Part shown: positions 1 to 5,355 of the stretch, piece after piece
Layout: each line of letters opens with the position of its first letter
How positions within the stretch are numbered: position 1 is the stretch's first letter
Assembly: GCA_030036915.1 (NCBI GenBank)
Contig: JASHSC010000669.1
Span: 1 to 9,128 of the forward strand
DNA length: 9,128 nucleotides
Reading direction: 5' to 3'
Source of the DNA: Terriglobia bacterium
GTDB taxonomy: Bacteria > Acidobacteriota > Terriglobia > UBA7540
The notes under the pieces: model-generated
Told to the model about the DNA's origin: nothing
Database searches by the model: none
What the model saw: only the letters and a program-made list of their open reading frames with translations
Program-made: the position numbers and the translations under genes

Positions 1-186
1 AACATCGCCAAGAGGCCGATCTGGTGGATCGTCCTTTGCTTCATTCCTCTGGTGAACGTCGCGATTCTGATCATCGTCTGGATGGACATTGCCACGGCGT
101 GCAAGAAGCCCGGCTGGTGGGGGGTTCTCACCATCGTGCCCATCGCTAATCTGGTCATCATGGGCATGCTGGCTTGGGCGGACTAG
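1..186 (+). CDS. C-terminal end of a small integral membrane protein (DUF5684-like)
   Basis: Frame 1 is open from the first base to a TAG at 184-186, giving 61 residues with no start codon needed, so the gene begins outside the window. The fragment holds two hydrophobic segments (about residues 7-27 and 37-58) joined by a short polar loop reading DIATACKKPGWWG. Pro-Leu-Val-Asn-Val and Pro-Ile-Ala-Asn-Leu sit inside the two helices, and the protein ends in WAD. The 'IPxxN ... K.PxWWxxL..IPxxN' pattern is typical of small DUF5684-type membrane proteins, often seen next to signal-peptidase-like or stress genes. Function is unknown. The gene converges with the receptor on the other strand. Coding status is well supported by the hydrophobic pattern; the family name is from memory of the motif. 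Confidence 0.75.
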   Translation, partial: NIAKRPIWWIVLCFIPLVNVAILIIVWMDIATACKKPGWWGVLTIVPIANLVIMGMLAWAD

Positions 187-227
187 TCAGCTTCTAGACA
201 GAGCGACGCAAATACTTTCACGATCGG

Positions 228-278
228 TTGTAGCGGCGGTGTCCGACCGCCTTCGTCGATCGGAGATCGACGCTACAA
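228..278. repeat. REP-like cloverleaf palindrome between convergent genes
   Basis: An 8-bp outer arm TTGTAGCG (228-235) pairs with CGCTACAA (271-278). It encloses two further hairpins: GGCGGT (235-240) with ACCGCC (246-251), loop GTCCG, and TCGATC (256-261) with GATCGA (265-270), loop GGA. G235 can belong to only one stem at a time. The result is a three-way junction on either strand. It sits in the 166-bp spacer between two convergent stop codons, the usual place for REP elements, and could also act as a bidirectional transcription barrier. No T-tract follows, so it is not called a terminator. A weaker 5-bp hairpin (CTTCG/CGAAG) lies at 313-329. Nothing else is seen in this spacer. Confidence 0.6.
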
Positions 279-352
279 TTTACAACACTCTGTACAGGAA
301 TTCTCTTGGCGACTTCGGGCTTGTCGAAGGTTAAGTCTCATGGTGTCTCTCC

Positions 353-3300
353 TCAAAACAGGAATTTGGCGCCCACCTGCATGAGGCGAGGGGCGGCGGC
401 ACCAATAACCTGACCGAATGTCGCGCTCGCGATGTTGCCATCGACGGCTTGCGGCCCGAAGAATTGCGCGTGATTGAACAGGTTGAAGCCTTCCAACCGA
501 ATCTGGAGCGATTTCGATTCGGTCAGACGCAGATTCTTGAGAAGGGCCACATCAAAATTATTCATCCCTGGTCCGGAGAAGAATCGCCGACTGGCGGTTC
601 CCGGCGAGCCCAGCGCATTCTCACTGAACATGTCGGAATTGAAATAGGGCTGTCCGTTGCGGGGATTGTGATTGAGGTCAAGCGGGCCACCGGAATAATC
701 AGGTTCGTCCACGCCAAAGTTGTTGACCCCATTGGGCTCCGCACCCAGCAGGGAGTTATCCCCGTAGTTGACGAGCGTCACCGGAAGACCCGTGCTGAAG
801 TGGGTGATTCCGGAGACTTCCCAGCCCTCCGTCCAGCGGTTATGGGCGCGGAAGAAATGTTCAAAGGGCATTCTGTAACTATAACTCACCACAAAGTTCT
901 GGCGGGCATCGAAGGCCGACAAAGCGCGACTCAATGATGGATCGAAGGGATTGACCTCTTCTCCCACATTCGAGGACTGGTCTTCGGACTTGCTATAGGT
1001 ATATCCCGCCAGCAAATTCAGGCGCTTGCTCGAGTGCCGCAAGGTGATCTGCAAAGCGTTGTAATGCGAGGTTCCCATGGTCGCCTGATCGGCGTTGCTC
1101 CCAAAGTTTGAGCCCAACGGACCTCGCGTGCCGTTGTAGACCCGCCCGGCCGAGGTGATGTAGGTGCTGTCTTCGCCAAAGGGTCCGCAGGGAGTTTGAC
1201 CTGATGCGAGATTGGAAGGGTCACTCAGGAACAGGCAGAGGGAGGGGTCTCCCGGATTTGCCTCATCCAGCACCAGAAGACGATGCCCCTGTGTGCCTAC
1301 GTAATTCAAACTCAGTACGGTGTGGCTGCCGAGCGCTCGCTCGAGCGAAAACATATACTCCTCGGTGTACGGAATGTGGTTGGTTGTTGAGTAATTCGGA
1401 AGTCCGGTGATCGGCTCGAACTGTGCCCAGTTAATGTCGGGATCGGGATGGCCGGCGCTGGTATCCAGCGGCGCAAGTGTGACGGGAAAATATTGGCCGA
1501 GGTTCTGACCGCTCGCTGCAGTCACAAACGGTGTGGCAAAGAGCGGAGGGGCAGGGCTGGTATACGTCGTTCCATACGGAGCATTGGCGCTCATCACCCC
1601 GATGGTGAGAGCTTCAATCGCCGTATAAAACATTCCATAGCTGGCCCTAATGCTGGTCTCCCCGGGCTTCCCCACAAGTTTGCCAAGCATGCTGTCCGCG
1701 GAGGCGCTGGGGGCGTATGCCAGTCCGATGCGCGGGGCGAAATCGCGATTACCCGGCGGCGCCAGGGTGCGCGGCACACCCGGATCAGTAGGGTAAAGAA
1801 TCCCGGGGGGGGCACCCGGAAAAACGACGGATGCGACGCCGGGATTGAACGTCGCGACCTGGTTGTATTTCTCGTACCAAGGTTCGATCCGGTCCCAGCG
1901 CAGGCCGTAGTTAAGCGTAAGACTCCTCTTCACGCGCCAACTATCTTGCCCATAAAGACCCGCGTAGTTGTTGCGCCCATAAAAGGCCTGCAATTGGCTT
2001 TGATTGTACTGGCTGGGAATGCCCAGCAGGAAGTCGGCGAAGTCAGAGCCAGTTTCCGTCCCAAAGAAAAGAAAGCTGCCGTTGAACTGGGCGAGGGCGT
2101 TCACATTGACCTGATCGTAGTGAAACTCGCCGCCGGCCTTGATTGTATGCGTACCGATTACCTTCGAAAAATTGTCGAGCCACTGGAAGGTGTTCCCCGT
2201 TTGATTTAACTCGTTAGTATTGGTCCCTATTGTGAAGCTATTGAACCCGACGCTTTCCACACCTTCCGTCTTGGGAGAGAGGGGCACGATTCCGGGGGTT
2301 CCCTGGCCAACTTCGAAGCCCTGTGAGGCCAGGTTGACTCCGACTCCGCCCACGGGTTTGCCAAGGTCGTTGGCATCCCGCATGAAGCTAAAGTGGAGTT
2401 CATTGACTGCCGAAGCGCTGAGTGTTTTCGTGTCGCCGAGGTCGAGCAACTGTGCCCTCCCCGTGTAGAGAGCATTGAAGCCTGGTACGTTGGACCCACC
2501 TTGCGCGACGGGGTAGGGATTGTTCTCCGACCAATTGTCGAGAAAATAGTAGGCGGTCAACAAACCCCATTGGGTGTTCGAGTCCGCCCGGTATCCGCCT
2601 TTATCATCTTGCACGGTCTGGCTGCTGGCGGAGGTGGAAAATGTTCCATTCGGGTTATTCGGCGCTGGGATGTATTGCAATAGGTTCGCTGCAGGCCCGG
2701 ACCACGCGCTCCGGGGAATCGCAGCTCCGGGAAAGACGCAGGTTGCCGCCGTGCACCCGGACGTATAGTAATGTTCACCTGCCGCGACGGGGTAACCCAA
2801 TTTCTGCGAAAGCAGGCCGGCCCAATAGGAGCCGCTCACCGTAGTGGGAATGGTGTTTCCGTTTGCGTCCGTGGTGGTGAAGGAACTGGCAAGGTCAGAA
2901 AGAATGCCGGTTCGGTCCGCGAGGGAGGGCACGGGGATCTGTCCCGAATCAATCCCCTGGGTCGACCGTGTTCCCTGGTAATCACTGAAGAAGAAAATCT
3001 TATTTTTTCGTACGGGACCGCCGAACGTTACTCCAAACTGGTTCTGATTAAAAGCGCCGCGGGTGGGAGAAAAGTAGTTCCGCGCATCGAGATCTGTATT
3101 CCGCAGGAATTCGAAACCGTCGCCGTGAAAGACGTTACCTCCCGATTTCGTCACCACATTAATCTGGCCCCCGCTGAACTCCCCGTACTCGGCGTCGAAG
3201 TTGTTGGTCAAAATTCGGAATTCAGCAATGGAGTCAAGATTGGGAATGATGGCTGCTCCCATATTGACGTCCTCTTCCACGTCGCTGCCATTCACGAGAA

Positions 3301-3994
3301 AGCTGTTGGCAAACTCTCGCTGGCCGTTGATGGATATCGTGCCCGGATTGAGGTCGCCGGAAGGAGAAAGCACGCTGGCGCCGACATCCTGAACCGTCTC
3401 GGAGGTGATCGAGGTGACAGGGACGACGCCGGGCTGGAGCGCCAGCAGGTCAGTGAAACTCCGCCCATTTAAAGGGACAGACGTCATCTGGGTCCCGCTG
3501 ATGACTTCCCCCGCCTGCGTACTCGTTGTCTCAACATGGAGTTGGTTCTCCACCACCGTGACGGCGTCAAGCCTTGCTCCCAATAACAACACGGCATCGA
3601 CCCTCAATGCGCTGTTGGCATCCACTTCGATTCCCGTGCGACGGTAAGGCTTAAGACCTGGACTAACAACTTCCAGCGCATAGTTCCCCACCTGAAGATT
3701 GGGGAATGAATAGAAACCTTTCGCGTCACTCGCAATAGTCTGCTGGACACCAGTATCGATGTTCGTGACCTTAACGGTGGCCTTGGGGATGACACCACCG
3801 CTCATGTCCGTCACGGTTCCCGAGATGCTTCCTCCCACGCTGGCCCAGAGGGAAACTCGAAACCATGGCAAGAGGATTACCAAAGCAAGAACCACCGTAA
3901 ATGGCCGGGTTGTCACTTTGCGGTATTGGATTGTCATCGTAGAGGGTGCGGTAAAACAAGACGAACGGCTCATGCCAGTCCGGATTTCAGCCAT
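353..3994 (-). CDS. Oar-like TonB-dependent outer-membrane receptor with N-terminal carboxypeptidase-regulatory-like domain
   Basis: The 1213-residue product belongs to the large outer-membrane beta-barrel proteins known as Oar-like or CarboxypepD_reg TonB-dependent receptors, thought to import or bind large substrates such as oligosaccharides or peptides. A hydrophobic export segment spans residues ~31-50. The Ig-like domain spans ~55-140 (GSISGTVTDMSGGVIPKATV, then a GFYSFPNLQVGNY motif). The plug-like region follows at ~145-290 (VPLNGRSFTDLLALQPGV, SINGQREFANSFLVNG, INVVTKSGGN). The rest is barrel, ending in KFLF with the terminal aromatic residue used for barrel insertion. The ATG at 3992-3994 was chosen because AGGAG stands 10 nt upstream. 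A GTG at 4079-4081 would add 29 residues but would place a 14-bp palindrome arm over the start. An ATG at 3935-3937 would give a shorter signal peptide but has no Shine-Dalgarno. Substrate cannot be told. The Fur-family gene lies upstream on the same strand. Confidence 0.93.
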   Translation of the reverse strand: MAEIRTGMSRSSCFTAPSTMTIQYRKVTTRPFTVVLALVILLPWFRVSLWASVGGSISGTVTDMSGGVIPKATVKVTNIDTGVQQTIASDAKGFYSFPNLQVGNYALEVVSPGLKPYRRTGIEVDANSALRVDAVLLLGARLDAVTVVENQLHVETTSTQAGEVISGTQMTSVPLNGRSFTDLLALQPGVVPVTSITSETVQDVGASVLSPSGDLNPGTISINGQREFANSFLVNGSDVEEDVNMGAAIIPNLDSIAEFRILTNNFDAEYGEFSGGQINVVTKSGGNVFHGDGFEFLRNTDLDARNYFSPTRGAFNQNQFGVTFGGPVRKNKIFFFSDYQGTRSTQGIDSGQIPVPSLADRTGILSDLASSFTTTDANGNTIPTTVSGSYWAGLLSQKLGYPVAAGEHYYTSGCTAATCVFPGAAIPRSAWSGPAANLLQYIPAPNNPNGTFSTSASSQTVQDDKGGYRADSNTQWGLLTAYYFLDNWSENNPYPVAQGGSNVPGFNALYTGRAQLLDLGDTKTLSASAVNELHFSFMRDANDLGKPVGGVGVNLASQGFEVGQGTPGIVPLSPKTEGVESVGFNSFTIGTNTNELNQTGNTFQWLDNFSKVIGTHTIKAGGEFHYDQVNVNALAQFNGSFLFFGTETGSDFADFLLGIPSQYNQSQLQAFYGRNNYAGLYGQDSWRVKRSLTLNYGLRWDRIEPWYEKYNQVATFNPGVASVVFPGAPPGILYPTDPGVPRTLAPPGNRDFAPRIGLAYAPSASADSMLGKLVGKPGETSIRASYGMFYTAIEALTIGVMSANAPYGTTYTSPAPPLFATPFVTAASGQNLGQYFPVTLAPLDTSAGHPDPDINWAQFEPITGLPNYSTTNHIPYTEEYMFSLERALGSHTVLSLNYVGTQGHRLLVLDEANPGDPSLCLFLSDPSNLASGQTPCGPFGEDSTYITSAGRVYNGTRGPLGSNFGSNADQATMGTSHYNALQITLRHSSKRLNLLAGYTYSKSEDQSSNVGEEVNPFDPSLSRALSAFDARQNFVVSYSYRMPFEHFFRAHNRWTEGWEVSGITHFSTGLPVTLVNYGDNSLLGAEPNGVNNFGVDEPDYSGGPLDLNHNPRNGQPYFNSDMFSENALGSPGTASRRFFSGPGMNNFDVALLKNLRLTESKSLQIRLEGFNLFNHAQFFGPQAVDGNIASATFGQVIGAAAPRLMQVGAKFLF

Positions 3995-4004
3995 GCTGTT
4001 TTTT

Positions 4005-4009
4005 CTCCT
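4005..4009 (-). promoter_or_regulatory. Shine-Dalgarno deciding the receptor start
   Basis: Reading the minus strand, AGGAG is followed by a 10-nt A-rich gap and then the ATG at 3994-3992. No comparable site precedes the GTG at 4081 or the ATG at 3937, so this site fixes the start. The 10-nt spacing is slightly longer than ideal. Confidence 0.65.
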
Positions 4010-4028
4010 GAATTCCTTGAGGCTGCTC

Positions 4029-4067
4029 CGGTATAATGCAAGCGGTCGCCAGCCGACAAGGTTGTCG
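4029..4067 (-). promoter_or_regulatory. Candidate receptor promoter overlapped by a 14-bp palindrome
   Basis: A perfect palindrome CGACAA-GG-TTGTCG lies at 4054-4067. On the minus strand its downstream half reads TTGTCG (4059-4054), a 4/6 match to a -35 box. An AT-rich stretch follows (CATTATACC, 4039-4030), giving possible -10 boxes at spacings of 15 to 19 bp, none ideal. The palindrome is therefore a reasonable operator candidate if this promoter is real. The dyad itself is certain; the promoter is weak and inferred. Confidence 0.35.
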
Positions 4068-4070
4068 ATT

Positions 4071-4117
4071 ACGGTCCTCACGACCCCTTCGCTACAAGGT
4101 TTCGTCGTGAGGACCGT
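4071..4117. repeat. Perfect 14-bp inverted repeat upstream of the receptor gene
   Basis: ACGGTCCTCACGAC (4071-4084) and GTCGTGAGGACCGT (4104-4117) are exact reverse complements around a 19-nt loop. The loop carries a smaller CCTT/AAGG pairing (4086-4089 with 4096-4099). The repeat lies 3 bp from the 14-bp palindrome at 4054-4067 and about 77 bp before the receptor ATG. It could be a distal operator, a transcribed hairpin or a REP-type unit. The loop contains CGCTACAA (4090-4097), the same 8-mer as the outer arm of the repeat at 228-278, which favours a dispersed REP relation. No T-run follows on either strand. Confidence 0.7.
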
Positions 4118-4168
4118 TCTTATTCTTCAAGCTATTCGAGCGTCTTCGATTGCGGCACAGCCTTTAAG

Positions 4169-4208
4169 CGTCGTGGCGATCTCGCCCAGGCGGAATCGCC
4201 ACATGACG
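4169..4208. repeat. Long imperfect hairpin
   Basis: CGTC (4169-4172) and GTGGCGAT (4173-4180) pair with ATCGCCAC (4195-4202) and GACG (4205-4208), leaving a two-base AT bulge. Inside, CGCC (4183-4186) faces GGCG (4189-4192) with only a CA loop. The 12-bp outer stem is strong. REP-like element or structured leader/trailer RNA; no T-tract. Confidence 0.55.
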
Positions 4209-4296
4209 GCGTAGAACTGCCGCCAGGTCAAACTGCACTACTCCGTAATACTCTTTCTCAAAATTTTCTTGGGCCATGCACAGATTTCGCGGTACG

Positions 4297-4339
4297 GGCA
4301 TCATGCCAGTGACGCGGACACGGCCTGCAAGGGCGTGCC
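4297..4339. repeat. Two adjacent REP-like hairpins
   Basis: GGCAT-C-ATGCC (4297-4307) is followed after 9 bp by GACACG-G-CCT-GCA-AGG-G-CGTGCC (4317-4339), whose arms pair with a single G-T wobble. Closely spaced paired hairpins in an intergenic spacer resemble the doublets formed by REP elements. Family assignment is inference. Confidence 0.45.
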
Positions 4340-4443
4340 ACGGCAGGGTTGCGGCCCGGCCGCGCTGTGCGCTCCTCTGCAAGCAACGTTTCCTTACAAA
4401 CGCCGCTTCCTCGAATGGCCGTGCTTTGCGGAATTCGGCTTTC

Positions 4444-4458
4444 TGCGACGATGTCGCA
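4444..4458 (-). repeat. Short hairpin just after the Fur-family gene
   Basis: TGCGAC and GTCGCA (4444-4449, 4453-4458) pair around a 3-nt loop, 24 bp beyond the stop of the minus-strand Fur-family gene. The position suits a 3' end hairpin, but the sequence after it on the minus strand is GAAAGCC, not a T-run, so an intrinsic terminator is doubtful. Confidence 0.35.
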
Positions 4459-4482
4459 ACACAGAATCAAAAATATTGGCGA

Positions 4483-4980
4483 TCACACTGCCTTTACACG
4501 GCAACGCTTGCAGTACCCGCCCACTTCCAGGCGCACGACTCGAATCTCAAAGTCGCCCTGCTGTGCCATTTCCTTCTTGAGGCGTTCAAAAGCCGGGCTG
4601 GCATACTCAATAATTGCGCCGCAGCGGAAGCACGCCAAGTGGCAATGGTCACGGTTGGTCTTGGCTTCGTAATAGTGCTTTTCGCCCTCCAGGTGCATGA
4701 GGTCGAGCTCGTCGATCAGGCCGCAGTCCTTCAGCAGCCCAATGGTGCGATACACGGTGGCGCGGTCGATGCGCGGGTCGCGGCACCGGGCGATCTCCAG
4801 CAGCTTGGCGGCATCCAGGTGGCGGGGCGAATCCTGCATAATGCCCACCAGCAGGCGGCGTTGCCAGGTCATGCGTACGTGCCGCGCCGTCAGCTCCTTC
4901 AAGAGTGATGGGCGGCTGATCGCCCGATCGTTTCCCAATCTTCCTAGTTGCGACTCATTTGCAACAAGTGCCCAGGCCAT
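4483..4980 (-). CDS. Fur-family metal-responsive transcriptional regulator
   Basis: The 165-residue product is a dimeric DNA-binding metalloregulator. The winged-helix DNA-binding domain spans ~35-95, with the family-typical RATVYRTIGLL at 73-83. The dimerisation/metal domain follows. Two Cys pairs (C117-x-x-C120 and C157-x-x-C160) form the usual structural zinc site. Aligned by eye to E. coli Fur, sensory ligands H33, E81, H88, H90 and E101 correspond to H54, E105, H112, H114 and E125, all kept. E108 is kept as E132, but H87, D89 and H125 are D111, C113 and V149. It carries ~20 extra N-terminal residues. Whether it is Fur, Zur, PerR or another subtype cannot be settled. The start ATG has GAGGGAG 14 nt upstream, rather far; no earlier in-frame start was seen. 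A good promoter precedes it. Confidence 0.93.
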   Translation of the reverse strand: MAWALVANESQLGRLGNDRAISRPSLLKELTARHVRMTWQRRLLVGIMQDSPRHLDAAKLLEIARCRDPRIDRATVYRTIGLLKDCGLIDELDLMHLEGEKHYYEAKTNRDHCHLACFRCGAIIEYASPAFERLKKEMAQQGDFEIRVVRLEVGGYCKRCRVKAV

Positions 4981-5042
4981 TTCGGATTCACTTTCTCCCT
5001 CTTGCCAAAATTATCGGTGGATACACACTTCCTGAGGGCGCC

Positions 5043-5074
5043 ATTATTCTTGCAGCCGTGGAAAAATCTGTCAA
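5043..5074 (-). promoter_or_regulatory. Sigma70-type promoter of the Fur-family gene
   Basis: On the minus strand a perfect TTGACA -35 box (5074-5069) is followed after 17 bp by AAGAAT (5051-5046), a 4/6 match to TATAAT; an overlapping AATAAT begins 3 bp further on. Transcription should start near 5038, leaving a leader of about 55-60 nt before the ATG at 4980. No Fur-box-like inverted repeat was recognised across it. Confidence 0.6.
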
Positions 5075-5142
5075 GGCAGAATTCAGAAATCGGTCAAAAT
5101 GGCCATCGAATTGATTCCAAAGCGAATTGAACGGTAAGCTAT

Positions 5143-5180
5143 AGGTCTTCGGGCGCTGAGAGCCCGTTCCGCGAAGACCT
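5143..5180. repeat. Strong inverted repeat in the divergent spacer
   Basis: AGGTCTTC (5143-5150) pairs perfectly with GAAGACCT (5173-5180). Inside, GGGC (5151-5154) can pair with GCCC (5162-5165), leaving an asymmetric bulge GTTCCGC. It lies ~176 bp before the hydrolase start and outside the Fur-gene promoter. It could be a REP unit, a regulatory RNA hairpin or a protein site. Confidence 0.55.
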
Positions 5181-5191
5181 GGAGAATCCCG

Positions 5192-5217
5192 GGCGCGCCA
5201 ACTTGCGCTTGGCCGCC
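5192..5217. repeat. Imperfect hairpin in the divergent spacer
   Basis: GGCG (5192-5195) and CCAA (5198-5201) pair with TTGG (5209-5212) and CGCC (5214-5217), with a small internal loop and a 7-nt terminal loop. It follows the stronger repeat at 5143-5180 by 11 bp, so the two may form one element. Confidence 0.35.
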
Positions 5218-5344
5218 ATTGGGTGAGTCCTGATTTTTGTTATGGAAGTCCGCTTTCGATGATGCCGGTGCGAAATCTTTGCGAATATTTAGGGATCGCG
5301 ATGCCCAGGAGAACTGACCATCCGCCGGCCGCGAAATGGAATAC

Positions 5345-5349
5345 AGGAG
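5345..5349 (+). promoter_or_regulatory. Ribosome-binding site of the serine hydrolase
   Basis: AGGAG stands 6 nt before the ATG at 5356, close to ideal spacing, and fixes the start directly ahead of an export signal. Confidence 0.75.
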
Positions 5350-5355
5350 TCGTAT

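Larger units (their letters stand above)
4118..4482. other. Gene-free spacer rich in inverted repeats between the Fur-family gene and the receptor
   Basis: About 365 bp with no convincing gene. A 72-codon minus-strand frame exists but is made largely of the palindromes and has no ribosome site or family features. The spacer holds hairpins at 4169-4208, 4297-4307, 4317-4339, 4351-4363 (GCGGCC-C-GGCCGC), 4387-4402 (CGTTT/AAACG) and 4444-4458. It separates the two minus-strand genes far enough that they are unlikely to be a simple operon. Confidence 0.5.
5075..5355. other. Divergent spacer upstream of the serine hydrolase
   Basis: No gene was found here. The spacer contains a direct repeat of CGAATTGA (5107-5114 and 5123-5130, 16 bp apart start to start), two hairpins (5143-5180 and 5192-5217) and the hydrolase ribosome-binding site. 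No plus-strand promoter with two good hexamers could be picked out. The direct repeats sit on one face of the helix only approximately, and their role is unknown. Confidence 0.4.

Noticed and set aside
1881..1890. GGTTCGATCC resembling a tRNA T-loop
   Set aside because: It has no flanking T-stem, anticodon arm or acceptor pairing and lies inside the receptor gene, where it encodes ordinary barrel sequence.
1448..2209. Long open frame on + (253 codons) antisense to the receptor
   Set aside because: It is a high-GC shadow of the minus-strand gene, with no ribosome site, no family features and low-complexity basic composition.
4032..4037. Perfect TATAAT on the plus strand
   Set aside because: There is no -35 box at suitable spacing, and it points away from the minus-strand receptor with no plus-strand gene downstream.
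4079..4081. GTG as the receptor start codon (29 extra residues)
   Set aside because: It has no Shine-Dalgarno and overlaps a 14-bp palindrome arm, and the added segment would push the export signal ~60 residues from the N-terminus.
4164..4382. Open frame of 72 codons on - in the Fur-receptor spacer
   Set aside because: It is built mostly from intergenic hairpins, and no ribosome site or domain is visible.
4981..5068. Fur box at the fur-like promoter (AAATTATCGG and ATTATT stretches)
   Set aside because: Neither stretch has the required inverted-repeat partner.
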